Source: Heligmosomoides polygyrus polygyrus
Lineage: Eukaryota > Nematoda > Chromadorea > Rhabditida > Heligmosomidae
DNA length: 64,000 nt
Assembly: GCA_947396885.1 (NCBI GenBank)
Contig: OX377204.1
Span: forward strand, 55,725,139 to 55,789,138
Reading direction: 5' to 3'
Below the pieces are notes generated by a model. It was given only the letters and a program-made list of their open reading frames with translations, was not told the origin of the DNA and did no database searches. Of this stretch, positions 34,601 through 47,384 are shown piece after piece. A program made the position numbers and the translations under genes. Each line of letters begins with the position of its first letter. Position 1 is the first letter of the stretch.

Positions 34601-36955
34601 CTCCTCCCTCGATAGAGACGGCCGAAGAAAGATCCCTTTACGAGGAGGGAAGAAAAGTAGTCGGGGTGCCCGTCTCACTGCTTCAGCTTGGTGTCTGCTT
34701 GATGGTAATACAACCTTTATTAGTCGCGGTCTATTTAGTTGTGGCCTCCCTATACGAAATGCTGATAAAAGCCTGCATTCTACACCAAGAAAATCCAGAA
34801 TCTGATTGACACGATTGAAATCAGCAGCATTTCTGGCGAAAGCACTAGACTCCGACGATTATTTCAACAAGATAAGCAAGACTTGTATTTGTTGATTTTC
34901 TACTTCCAATTGAATTGTTCCCGTCTCTCGTTGCTGGATTTACTATAAGTTATGCTTTATTATTTATCGAAATCGCATACCGCTTTACAATCCACTGGTT
35001 TGGTGTTTGGAGCTTCTTCCCATAGTTAGTTACCATTGGGTGTCACGGCTGCCTGTTAATTGGTTGTTCTGGTGATGTTTCTGTTTAGTTTCTTCTGTTT
35101 CTACTTCGGACGTTTGAGTTTGTTTTGTTCCATATTCTAGTGACTATGGCACGTCATTTTTGACGTAAGTAACTGAATAAATAAATGTCTCCTGATACTA
35201 CCGTAGGCAGAATAAACGAATAATTGGGGCGGGTCCTGTACCTCAAAGGTCTCTTTAACTTGATACGCACCCCAAAGGCTGCGCTGGGAGGTCGTTAACA
35301 CCTGTACGCATTCTGCTAAATACCCAGGAACAGTGTCGTTGAGCGAAGAAAGGTGTGCTGAAATCTCATCCGTAGTCAACTTGTACATTTATTTATTTAT
35401 TTATTCAGATATTTTTTATTCAGAATTTCTTTTGAACTTTCTCTTCTTCTTCTATAAGAGAATTCTACTGTGGGGCCCATATCGGCGTACAGATTCAGAT
35501 AACCGGCTCACGTGGAGACCGTGGAGTTGAAAAAGCGTAACAGGATCTCGCATTTTGAAGGCTCTAAGGACAAAGTTTGCACACTTAAGGGCATCAGTTA
35601 CTTTTTGTGGATGTAACTATCAAAATTGAGATGAATATCGTACACAACTTCCAAGTTGCGTATCTGGCCAACACAATTCGACACAGTTCCACGTAGAGTG
35701 AAAAAGAAGTTAGGATGGCCTCTTTATGACAGTTTTTTGCACGGCAATATCTAACCATAAGTCCAACACTTCTGACTAATGTTCGAAAGAACCTATTGCA
35801 TCTTGAAGCTTTTGACAAAAGGAAAACGTGGCTTATACGTTATAAGGGGGAGGTCATTCGCAGTAAACTGAAGGAATTCGTAAGAATTGAGTGGACAATT
35901 ATCTAATCGTAAGAGGACGTAGACAAGAACCAGCCGCTCACACTTAAGCAAAACCTCTAGGCCACACTCATACGATCATTTCCGGTGTTCAGTGATCAGT
36001 TGTCGGTATTACCTGTATAACCTGTTATCCCGTTGACCATCGAAATGCTCGAGCGCGCTAGCAGCGTCTGGGTTCGTCCCTGCCGCGTGCCAGAACGCTC
36101 CAAAGGATTCACCTCGCTCGAAGGACACGAAAAGCGTCATATCAATTGATAAGGACCTTCAAGAAAAATGTACCAACCAACGCATGGTGGGCGCCCTGGT
36201 GTTCTCTTGACATTCCGCTGAATCCAGTCGGTGATGGCTCTCGCCCAGCCTGTCGGTTACAGTTCACGAAGATTCATTGAGCAAGTTGAAAAATTAGAGC
36301 TCAGAAACCTGACCATATTCTGGGATAGAAGTGTGACTACCTATTGAACATTTCTTTTATTTATCTATTTATTTATTTGTTCTTATCGCAGAAGGTTCCT
36401 AGGCGGACAACATTAAAAGGACACAATAAAAAGAAACAAAACAATGCACATCATACAACTCTCTGAAGGCAGAAGAAAAAAGACTTGAACATAAACCAAT
36501 CACGAAAACGCTAGAGGCATTATGTGGATAGTAGCTTATTAAATGAATGCAAAGACAATCATAAGAACATGGTCCTGAGAGTAGTAAGTTGAACTTCCAA
36601 AATCTTCTGTGGTTTAGAAATGTTGAACTAACCGTGGTCAGGCTTAAGCTTGAGGTTCGAGAATCGAAGAGGGGGGGGGGGGAGGGTCGTGGAGATAAAT
36701 GGAGATTGTTTGACGAATAAAGATTTTCTGCCGGCAGATTCGAAGTCAATGAGAGGTTTCTAATTTTTTCTGATTTTTTTCAGGAAGTGTGCGCTCACGA
36801 TGTTTCCTGCCTGAAGCAGCGACATTTACGTCCGAAATTACACTCTATGAAGTTTCAAAGTGTTGCTTGCTAAGGATGACTTAAGTGCTTTTGCTTTCCA
36901 GGATTTTGAAGCGCTCTTCGAATAACGGGGTAGAAACATCGCTCACCATCGCGTG
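34601..36955. other. No clear gene; repeats and one recurrent peptide
   Basis: The plus strand at about 35230-35290 encodes RVLYLKGLFNLIRTPKAALG, similar to RALYFKDLIELVRTPGDGWE at about 54677-54736. (TTTA)n tracts lie at 35385-35405 and 36356-36382, and a G-run at 36670. Open frames at 34516-34809 (+), 35137-35388 (-) and 36399-36749 (-) have no recognisable product. Confidence 0.3.
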
Positions 36956-37662
36956 TCTTTAGTTTTTCGCTCACATCAGCGTAGTGTGTGGCTTTGGCAG
37001 CGGCCATTGCCTTTTTTGCCGCTTTCCTCCCTTCTCGATAATTCCGCCATTTACAACCTGTCTTGTCACCGATAAATACATGGTACAGCCGTTTCTTTTC
37101 CCGGACCTTTTCTCAGACAACGTCAGTCCACTACCAAGCCTGCTTGTCGAACCAACGCCGTCCAGGCTTCGTTGTGCCGAATTCAAGGCGCGCAGCCCGA
37201 GTTATTGCTTCGGTAGCATCCTTCCCGGCTTCGTCGACAGTTGTTACCGTCGGCATGAGAATTGCGAGAATTAACAGCTGCTTCCTTCTTTTTAGTCGCC
37301 ACCATTTGATTCTAGCCGTCCCACACCGCTCAACAAGTTTACACCTCGAAGGTGATCTTCAGTGAGCAAATTAGTGGACGGTGTTACGTGGAAACCGTCT
37401 CATACAGCACGGTGTTCGCGACTGTGACAAGGCCTTGGTCGCGACACCTAACAAGGACATAGTTAATCTGAGTTTTAGCGTTCCCGCCATGAAACGATAT
37501 GAGGTGGGAGTCACGTTTTTCGAAATTTGGTATTCACGATGGTGAGGTCATATACTGCATACTCAGCCATACGCTACGCTCACCATCGGCGTTGCGTGAC
37601 CCATATTCAAAATCACCATGACAGCTGTAGCCTCCTTCATTGCACCGACGTGACCATTAAGC
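36955..37662 (-). mobile_element. Diverged RTE fragment H
   Basis: Nucleotide similarity to copies A-C across the endonuclease C-terminus and the linker: AAAKAMAAAKATHYADVSEK-like (about 37030-36965), PGRRWFDKQAW and SPHRSR-type segments. The endonuclease block continues to the G-HVGAMKE segment near 37655. Multiple frameshifts; clearly older than A-C. Confidence 0.75.
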
Positions 37663-38599
37663 AGGGTCAAGCGTGGGGTCCGATTTTTGCTGGAAATTTA
37701 CGACCCCCCCCTCTTAGAAGCGGAATTCGTACGACCTCCTCCCTCTTTCTTCCACTGTTTTTTTCTTGTATTTCTTGATTTTTTCAAGGTTTCTTGTGTA
37801 TTTTGAACCTTTAATAGATTCTTCTTTTCAGGTGCGGGTTTGGCACTGAAGAAAACAATGAAACGAGTTCGCTGAACAATATATTTTCCAAACACAATAA
37901 AATTCTCAAAAATTTTGAATGCTATTTTCGACACCTCAAATTTTCTGGTAGCAGTCTTCCAATCATCACTGTTCAATTTAAGCAGTTTTTTTTCAGGACG
38001 TCATGGACACGGAACATTCTTCTACCTGAAGGAAGGAAATTGTGCTCTGAAATTGTGTTCTATAAAACTTTCTAACGACTACTTAAGTGCTTTCCTCATA
38101 AATTTTTTTTGAAGCGTTCATCGAATCGATTATGGAGCGGAAAAACGAAGGATGGACGATGGTCTTCCCTATGGAAATAATGTTCTCCCATCCTAAGGAA
38201 ACGTCATAAAAAAACGAAAATGAAACTACATAAACCCACGCTCTGTGCACGATACAGCAAAAAAAAAACAACAACATCATTCTCCGCAGCAATGACGGAA
38301 CTGCGATGACGATATGATTAGGATGGATCGTAAGCAAAATTCTCGTTTTTCATGAAAAAATGTTGTCAGTGTTTTTTTAGCCGAAGCAGGCTACCCAAAG
38401 AAATAAAATTCTGCCACAAATACTTCCAAGTCTTGATCAACGCAAGTGAAAAAATCATTTTTGATTTTCTGGATCGAACAGGATGAATCGACCTCCAGTC
38501 GACTTTGCACCAACGTCATCGGAGCATAAACTTGAGTGTTCACAGAAAGGCTCATAACTCGGTAAGATTTTGAATTTCGAAGAACTCTCTAGCTTTTTG

Positions 38600-39962
38600 A
38601 AAGCAAGACAAAAAACGCTTTCCTACCATGTAAAAACTATTTTCAAAAAGAGGGCATGCGCGGCGGACGGTTCAATTTTTTTTTGAAAAAAGTTGAAGTG
38701 ACTACACAAAAATGCTCATAACTCAGTAAGTTTTTCGAAGTTTCAAAATTTCGCTAGTTTTTCAAAAACTAGAAAATAGTCTTTTCTTGCTCTATAAGAA
38801 CCAATTTCCAAAAAAAATAGTCTTTATGCGCGGCAGGTGGTCCAATTTCTGGTCCATTTCGCAAAAATACGTACCAAAAATCGAACCCCCCGCCCCTCAA
38901 GAAGACTTCTTTCTTAGAAATCAGTTCTTACATGGTTAGAGAGCACATTCACTCTATTTTTTAAAGGCTGAGTGGGATTTTCGATTTTCGAAAAATTAGT
39001 CGAGATATGATCAATTTTCGAAAGTCGTAAACTGAACCTCAGATCGACCGTTCACTGTCGTCATCGGAGTGATCTCACAAAAATTTTCATAACTCGATCT
39101 TGTTTTTCTGAAACTGATAAAATGCGCTTTCTTGTCATGTAAAAACCAATCTTCAAAATAGGAGCGTTCATGCGCGGCAGGGCGGTCCAATTTCTGGTCC
39201 ATTTCGCGAAAATACGTACCGAAAATTGAACCCGCCCCCGCCCGCATGAAGACCCCTTTCTTGGAAATCAGTTCTTATATGGTTAGAAAGCATACTTGCT
39301 ATATTTTTTGATGGCTGAGTTATGATCAATTTTCGGAAGTCGTGAATCTCGTATCGACCGTTCACCGTCGTCATCGAAGTGATCTTTCAAAAATACACAT
39401 AACTCAGCTAGTTTTTTGAAATTTAAAAATCCCGCTAGCTTTTCGAAAGGTAAAAAAAGCGCTTCTTTATTTTTACAAAAGCGGTTTATAAAAAAGGGAT
39501 CTTCATGCGGGGCGCGAGGGGTTCGCTTTGTTGTCGATTTTTGCCGAAAATCGACTAGAAATCGACCCCCCCCGCACCGCACGAAGACCCCTTCTTTGGA
39601 AAGAGATTCTTATAAGGTAAGAATTTTTATTTTTTTTAGGGAATTTTTTTTTGTTTTCCGACGACCAAAAGGGATTTTTGATTTCCAAAAAATTGGCTGA
39701 GTTATGAACATTTTTGTGAAATCATCCAGATGAAGATAGTGAAGGATTCAGTTTACGACTTCCGAAAATTGATCATATCTCGACTATTTTTTTCGAAAAT
39801 CAAAAATACCTTTTGGCCGTTAAAAAATAGAGCGAATGTGCTCTTTAACCATGTAAGAACTGATTTCCAAGAAAGGGGTCTTCATGCGGGGCGGGGGATC
39901 GATTTTCGGTACGTATTTTTGCGAAATGGACGAGAAATTGGACCCCCCACCGCGCATGAAGA
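38600..39962. repeat. Palindromic satellite array, cut by the scaffold gap
   Basis: Units spaced about 335-380 bp start near 38655, 38826, 39169, 39504 and 39883. Each has a CATGCG(C/G)GGC box followed by GGTCCAATTTCTGGTCCATT or a variant, then the complementary CGCATGAAGACC box, so each unit folds on itself. AT-rich spacers contain CATAACTC boxes. The array runs straight into the N gap, so its true length is unknown. Confidence 0.7.
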
Positions 39963-40162
39963 NNNNNNNNNNNNNNNNNNNNNNNNNNNNNNNNNNNNNN
40001 NNNNNNNNNNNNNNNNNNNNNNNNNNNNNNNNNNNNNNNNNNNNNNNNNNNNNNNNNNNNNNNNNNNNNNNNNNNNNNNNNNNNNNNNNNNNNNNNNNNN
40101 NNNNNNNNNNNNNNNNNNNNNNNNNNNNNNNNNNNNNNNNNNNNNNNNNNNNNNNNNNNNNN
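39963..40162. other. Scaffold gap (200 N)
   Basis: Exactly 200 unknown bases, a conventional gap size. The sequences on the two sides are different repeat families. Confidence 0.99.
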
Positions 40163-40610
40163 ATCATATATACGTTGTGCACAGCGCACTCCAAAATTTT
40201 TCCTGGACAGAGTACAACAATTTCTGAGTAGGGCGACTGTGAATTTCTGTAAAACTCTCTTAACGCTCACTCAACAAGCTGTCCCCCCTCGATTGAAAGG
40301 TTCGATCCTGTACGCATTGTGCACGGTGCACTCTCAGAGGACTCCTGGCTGACAAAGCACTTTACCCATACTTGAGATACTCCGAGAACATGCAAGCCCT
40401 GGAATATAAGCTTCTCCAATAGCAAAAAGTCTGCTCCAGTCATCTTTGACCTCCCACTGCGAAAACGCGGTAGTCTGACGAAATTGTATAAATATTTGTG
40501 TAGATCTCGAAGAGACGAACCCAACGGTGCCAACCGTTTCTCAAGAAACCTCAAATTAGAGGAACTATGAGCATGCAACGGTTCTCGACGACTTGCGACC
40601 GACAACTCTT
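40163..40610 (-). mobile_element. Foldback-like element III, diverged arm
   Basis: Matches the distal right arm of Foldback element II in the same orientation: cattgtgcacggtgcactc, cttgagatactccgagaaca, ctgcgaaaacgcggtag and ggaactatgagcatgcaacg. It decays before the expected terminus. The rest is lost in the gap or never present. Confidence 0.7.
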
Positions 40611-43480
40611 CCGCGACCGCCCTTCGCAATGAGCGCAAGTTTTTGTTTTCGAATATTTACATGGCTCCATATGAACAATGTATACCAAACGATGCTCGAG
40701 CTCCTGAGCTCAAATATCTTTTTAGTTTTTGAAATGAATGGATTTTGGGCGAGTTATATCAAAAAGACACAAATAGTGCAAAATCGTGGTTTTTGCGGCG
40801 TCTATTCAAAAGACGCGTCCGGTACTGTAGTTCGCATAATAAAGAAATTGTGGTCGTGGAGATGTGCATTTTCCCTTAATGCCTTCTAGGTGGAGCGTGC
40901 GAGGTTTTTTTTCAGGAGTTAAGGCAGGATAGAAGAGCATAACCTTGCACATATAAGTGTTTTAGTTTTCATTTCTTTCCCACATTGAATCAAACGAATG
41001 CGATTGCGGTTTGATGGGATCTCTCTATTCACAGCATCGATTCACACGATACTTGTATTCCATCCCATCGCGCACGAGAAGCTGACGGCAACAGCATCAC
41101 CATAGCAGCGGAATATGGGATGGTCGATGGAAAATCACAGTTCCCACACTTGCCAAAAAGGTGTATCTGCATTCGAAGAGAACTAAAACAATGCAAACGT
41201 TACTCTGGCTCAAACGTCACAGCTCGTGGAAAGCCGTTCTTTGTGAAGCCTAACGGATTTCAAACGGTGGTTGACTAAATCCTTCATATTATCCTCGTTG
41301 TGCAAGCGAAACTGGTTGGACTAAGGGAGAAGGTGAAGAAAAGTGCCGTTGATATAGCAATTGTCTGCAGTTCTCCAACACCACATGCTGCTGTTTCCGT
41401 CGACAGCGCGGCGCAGGTCGCCTGTTTGCTTCAGTTTGGATGCACTTCTTCCATTCATCCACCAACGTCACCAACGACACTGGCTCCGAGGGGCTCCGCT
41501 CTATCAAACTCCGTCGACGCTGATATCGGGCGTCGATGGGAAAATGAATGCCGCTTATGCGTGGCGTTCCTGTGGCCGCGTGCATACCATTATTGCTTTC
41601 GGCTCATCCTTCTCTGTTGTGCGGATAACTTCATAACGCGGCTCTTCCGTGTTCTCCCCATAATTGTCCTTTCCAACTCGTTCCATCGAAGCCTCGCTTT
41701 GTTTTCATAAGTATCACGAAATCAAGAATAGCTGCGCCACAAAATCTCCCTGCTAGGAATCCCTACACCCTCCATGTTGTCAGTTATCAAGCATTGCTTT
41801 TCGTATTTGCGGTGGTGGCATGTTCATGCCTATAAGCGATTGTTCGCTCTCTTAGCAACCTCTGCTGTTGGACATGAAACTTAAGTGGGTTAGTCTCTTA
41901 TTGAGAAGCCGCGAAGAATCTCGACCTCAACAACACACTGACCAGAAAGTCCTTCATCTTGGAACTGTCTTTTCCTTAAAACTGTTCTACATCGAATTCC
42001 GCCGTTTGCTAGTACTCCCTCCTTGCCAATATTCGGACAACGTGCACTGCATCAGCACCCACTTTTTGGCTTGAGCAAGCCTTTGCGTAATTCGAATTTG
42101 CTGAAGGACGTCTATTGACATATTTTTCTTACTATCAATTGTGCGTATTTCGTTTTCTTAAAAGATTTTCCACAACGAACCTCTAATTTCCACGATGTTC
42201 TACTATCGCGTCAATTTACTCAACATTCACTCCAACTGAGCACGATGATGAAGTTGAGGAGAGGCTGCAATATGTGGCCATAGATAACTGCGACACCTGC
42301 TTAAACGGAGTCGATAAATAGAAGAGCTGGTTTCTCTAATGAGAACTCCGAGCATTTCGTTGAGGTGTGCCTCGCTCTAGACATTAATTGTAAGTAAGAG
42401 ATCGAGAAAAGACGAGGGGTCTCGTCGGTGGTAGCAGCAGTCGTTCAATCTCGACCTCGCTGCACTTGACAATGCCGGGGACTTTGTGTCTCTAACTGGG
42501 TCTATTCTCCAACGGTCCTGCATCCTGCTTAAGAGAGCTCTGCAAGGAACCTAATGCCCTTTCTTACATGAGGCACCTCTAACGCTAGGAGCTATGATGC
42601 ACCAGGAGCAGTTTTATGTTTCCAGTACTGCATTGTCATTGAATGTTAGAATGAGCAGCTCGCTTTGCCTGTTCGTTGCCGTCGGTCCCCTCCGAGTAGC
42701 TATCATCGTATTTTAGCTTTCGGTCTTTTGATCCCCCGCGCATTTATTGCATGAATTCTGCTTCCCTTTCCAGTCATAGAATCGATCCCTTCAGGATGTT
42801 CCACTAGACTACCTCACCACCGATGTGAATGCTACTGTTGTAATTATAAGGGCATTGACGCACCCCACAATCTTAGGCACTTCGTTCCAATATGCGTAGC
42901 GATATCTCCAGGGTTCTATAAAGGGTGGCATTCTGTTCGCATTGGTCTTCACTCGCTCTTTCACAGGATCTTAATCGTTGTTCACTTACTCTCTCCCCCT
43001 TCTCCTAGTTGAACAGTAAAGCCTGCGCCAGTGTTGACCTGCATGGCGGGTACCAGATGCAGCTCCTTCTCCTGAATGTCACCCTGCTTTTGGCTGATTC
43101 TTGTGAACTCGCCCATGGCGCCACTGTTTATTCCAGTTTTCTCACCAATCACGATAGGAAGAAAAAACTTGTGATTTCTCACTGAGGGCAAGCAATGACT
43201 AACGGTTTCCGAACTCGTCACGCAGTGTGTCTGAAAAGATTACAGCACTTCTCTCTACATTAATGGCTAAAATAGCTTTTTTTAGCTCTGTCGCGCGATT
43301 AAAAGGAACAACAGGACCAAAATATGGGTGCAAAACGAGATACCTATGCTTATGACCACTGCATTGTATTTCCACATGTAGCGAGTAGGTTTTGTTGAAC
43401 AGTGTTATAATCACGAAAGTCCACTATTAGTCGCGGTCCTAATTTAATCTCGACGACATCCTACTTAACCGTCACGCGAT
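40611..43480. other. No gene recognised
   Basis: Short open frames on both strands, for example 41289-41585 (-) and 42982-43221 (-), have no recognised similarity or splice-consistent neighbours. May hold host intergenic DNA and the 5' part of the Penelope-like element. Confidence 0.35.
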
Positions 43481-43989
43481 AACACGTTGAACTCTGGACC
43501 CGCCCAGGCCTCACCTCTAGTCGAGAGTAGATTTCTCTTTCTCCTCAGAATGTTCGTATCCATGGAGTGGATCGAGCCTATGAAGAGTCGTCGGGGCTTT
43601 GAAAACGCAGCAACGAACCTTTCGCCCTGCCCCTGATCACTCTCTCATGTGCGAAGACTGCTGCTGCGAACGCGGCGATAACTCCTTCGAACTTGGCATG
43701 CCGTCACTGGTTATTGTTCTTGATATTAAACATTCGATCGAAATTTTTCACCTGCTATGAAGTCCGTCCATCAACCATCACATTCTCGTGGTGACTTTCA
43801 CCTCGATCGGTCAACTCTCAGCGGAGACCTTCTAACCTATCATATCCCACCATATGAAAGAGTTTTTCCGTCGATGGCAATTGGATATCGTTTGAAAGCT
43901 GACGCATATATGAGCAGGTAGCTTACTGGAGGAGAACATAGGAGACAATCACTGAGCTGATAAGACGATGCTTTCGGTTTAATCATTGA

Positions 43990-44257
43990 CTTCGGCCTTA
44001 GGGGACGTTTGGAGCTCCTCACCAACACGCGCAAGTTTTTGGAAAACCTCCGGTCCGGCGCCTGCGTAATGGAATTCTTTGATGTTAACGCATTGTACAC
44101 CAACGTGAGCATCGATTCCGCAATGCAGGCCATCTCCAAGCTTTTAAACGCGCACATTTCCCATATAAACACGTATAGTATAAATGTTGGCCAAATAATA
44201 GCGGTCCTCAAAGTATGCCTCAGCTGCAATATTTTCCGTTGGTCGGGTAGGTATTAT
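43990..44257 (+). mobile_element. Penelope-like element, RT N-terminal part
   Basis: Open frame from 44009: ELLTNTRKFLENLRSGACVM then FFDVNALYTNVSIDSAMQAI and NTYSINVGQIIAVLKVCLSC, the fingers and palm region of a Penelope-type RT (F-D-V-x-x-L-Y-T-N-V). It ends at RTE copy C and resumes at 47385 in the same frame. The upstream limit is unclear; degraded coding sequence may extend left to about 43560. Confidence 0.85.
44242..44257. repeat. Target site duplication of RTE C, left
   Basis: GTCGGGTAGGTATTAT, repeated exactly at 47385-47400. Confidence 0.9.
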
Positions 44258-47200
44258 GGTGGCGATGTCCGTTCCTCCACGTGGTGCCACTGAAAACTGC
44301 TCGCTCTGCGGGCTAAGCTAATGACGGACATTCAAATGCAGGCGACAGGCCCTTGTGACAGGCCGGCCTACGAAGACCCATGTCACATCACATGGTTGAT
44401 GACGTTACATGAGTATCGAGATAGTGCTACGGCGTCCGCGGGAGGCGACGCGCACTCGCAAAGCCCGGCGAGTATGAGAAGTATGCGAGGGTCCCTGATG
44501 CGAGGACGGCATGGGGGGCAACTGAGCTAGTCCGAAAGTCCCGTAACGTAAGCAGGACCCGCGTGGCAACGCTGAATGTGGCTACGTTGACGGGCCGCTC
44601 GTGCGAGTTGGTTGAAGCACTGGAGCGTAGAAAGTTGATTTCTGTGCGGTGCAGGAGACGAGGTGGTCCTGCAGCAAGTCAAGAGACATAGGACGTGGCT
44701 TCAAGACCGTTCTATGCGGAAGTCCCAAAACCACTAGTGGTGTCGGAATAATCGTCTCCAAACGATTTCGTGACTCGATTGTAAGTGTAGAACGCTATGA
44801 CGATCGGTTTATGAAGATCGTTGTCGCCGCGAAGGAGCGACTCTATCACTTCTTCTCTGCGTATGCCCCGCAGACTGGCTGCTCCGATCAAGCCAAAGAT
44901 GAGTTTTGGAGCCTGCTTGATGAGACGACAGCAGAGGTACCGTCCAAAAATGTCATCATAGTCGCTGGTGACCTTAATGGGCACGTAGGTGCTGCGAAGG
45001 ACGGGTACAGCTGTCATGGTGGTTTCGGATACGGATCCCGTAACCCCGATGGTGAGCGTATTCTTGAGTATGCGGAATCGCATAGTCTCACCATTGTGAA
45101 CACCGTCTTCCAAAAACGCCACTCCCACCTCATCTCATATTATAATGGGAGCTCCAAGTCTCAGATAGACTTTGTGCTGTGAAGGATCACGACCGAAGCA
45201 TTGTCACAGACGCGAAGATCGTGCCGTATGAAACGGTCGCCCCACGTCATCGTCCGCTGATCTGTACTTTGAAGATCGCCTCTCCGAGGCTGAAGCAGGT
45301 CGAGCGATGCGGTGCTGCAAGAATCAAGTGGTGGCGAATGAAAGAGAAGGAAGCAGCTGTGATTTCCCGCGTACGGTTGCCGACGGTCACGACTGTCGAT
45401 GAAACTTGGAAGAAAGCAACCGATGCGATACGCCAAGCCGCAAGGTCAGAACTCGGCACTACGAAGCCTGGACGACGCAAAATCGACAAGCAGACATGGC
45501 TGTGGACGGACGATGTGAAAGCGAAGGTTCGAGAGAAGTCGCTGTATCATGTGTTTCTCGGCGACAGAACAGCCGACAACTGGCAGGAGCATCAGAAGGC
45601 GAAGAAAGCTGCAAAGAAAGCCGTGGCTGTTGCGAAAGCCACTCATTATGGTGATGTCTACCGAAAGCTCGAGTCGCGCGATGGTGAGCGGTATTTGTAC
45701 CGACTTGCTAAGACCCGCCATCGCCAAACCGAGGATATTGAAAAGTTCGTTGGCATCAATGATGAGAGCGGCCATCTTCTGACAAACCGCAAGAAGGCAC
45801 TAAAGCGATGGCGTGATTACTTTGAAGAAATTTCCACTATGGAATTTTCTCACCCGGCCATCCCTTCTGTGGGTTCTGTTCACGGTCCCGTTCACAAAAT
45901 CACCGTGGAGGAAACAGAAGCGGCTCTGAAGAAGACGAAGCCCGTTAAGGCGACAAGGCCAGATGATCTGGCAGTCGATGTTTGGAAGTCGAAGCTTTGG
46001 TATCCTGCTGAGTGGTTAGCTGAGTTCTTCAACCAGATAGTAAAGGAGAAGAAAGTACCGGAGTGTTGGCACAACAGTACGACGATTCCGATTTGGAAGA
46101 AGAAGGGCAGTCCTGCGGACTGCTTCAATTACCGTCCGATTCGCTTGCTTTCGCACAGCATGAAAATCTTCGAGCGAATCCTCGACAGAGGAATCCGTGA
46201 AATCGTCAAGCTCTCCGACAACCAGTGCGGCTTTGTGTCTGGTTATCGGACCATTGATGCTATACACGCCGCCCGACTCCTGGTGGAGAAGCATCGCGAG
46301 AGACAGAAGCCGGTGCATATCGCCTTTCTCGACTTGGAAAAGGCCTTCGACCGCGTGAGGTTATATGGTCCGTCTTGCGACAACACAACGTACCTGAGGA
46401 GCTCATCGAGTGGGTGCGGATGCTCTATTCTTGCCCAAAGAGGAGAGTGCAAGCTGCTGCTGGAACCTCAAGGGAGTTTCCCATCTCTGCTGGGGTGCAC
46501 CAGGTTTCTGCGCTTTCTCCACTCCTCTTTGTTGTCGTCATGGATGCCGTTACGCGAGATTTTCAGCAGCCTATTCCACGAACGCTGCTTTATGCTGATG
46601 ACTTGATGCTCGCTTGCGAAGACAAAGACGATCTCGAGCGACAGATGCAAGCTTGGTGCGACCGTCTGGCAAGGTTCAGACTCAAATTGAACGTCAAGAA
46701 GACTGATTACCTAACGACTGACGTGAACGAGTCGGGCTCCATTAAGATTAACGGTACTGAACTTGCACGCACTTCTGTGTTTAAATACCTGGGATCAGCA
46801 ATAGCGTCTGACGGCCGTCTGATGGTTTAAGGGAACTCACCGTGAGTGCAGCTTGGTACAAGTGGCGTTCGCTGACTGGCGTGCTCTGCGATAGGAAGAT
46901 ACCAGAGCACCTGAAGTCGAAAATTTGCTGAGCCGTCGTGCGGCCGGTAGCGATGTACGGCGGTGAGTGTTGGCCTGTGACCAAGGAATTTGGAAACACG
47001 CCTCAGCGTCATGGAGACGAAGATGCTGCGCAGGACGGCTGGAGTCACGCACATGGATCACATTCGAAATGATGCTATTCGGCAGAAGTTCGGTGTCCCG
47101 CCGATAGCGGACAAGATGCGCGAAGCTCGCTTGCGATGGTACGGCCACCGTTCTACGTGGGGAAGAAGACAGCGTCCGCAAGATAGGCCTTGAGTTGGAA

Positions 47201-47384
47201 GTATCTGGAAAGCGGCCTAGAGGACGCCCGAAGCAGCGTTGGTCCAATTCGTTACACACCGACATGAAAGTAACTGGCGTCCACCCTGATCAAGCGCAGG
47301 ATCGGGAAAAGTGTCGTCGTAACACCAGAAGAGAAGACAGAAGACCCCGCGACGAAGCGGAACAAACGCTGAAGAAGAAGAAGA
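44258..47384 (+). mobile_element. RTE-type LINE copy C, full length with target duplication
   Basis: Starts ggtggcgatgtcc; ends in a short (GAA)n tail. Frames: 44321-44530 (leader), 44649-45182 (endonuclease, with intact VAGDLNGHVGAAKDGY), 45179-46606 (linker and RT, 475 codons, with LDLEKAFDRV), 46375-46830 (VHQVSALSPLLFVVV, LLYADDLMLA at about 46588), 46990-47193 and 47195-47443 (C-terminal RGRPKQRWSNSLH). Single-base indels separate the frames; for example, one base is missing near 44633 and the LDLEKAFDRV frame shifts near 46362. The endonuclease Asp that copy B lost is present here, but the indels leave it inactive. It interrupts the Penelope-like element. Confidence 0.9.

Noticed and set aside
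39730..40270. Open frames spanning the gap
   Set aside because: They run through unknown bases; the residues on either side belong to different repeats.
41289..41710. Overlapping frames of 98-136 codons on both strands
   Set aside because: No domain, no splice-consistent neighbours and both strands equally open; not supported as a gene.
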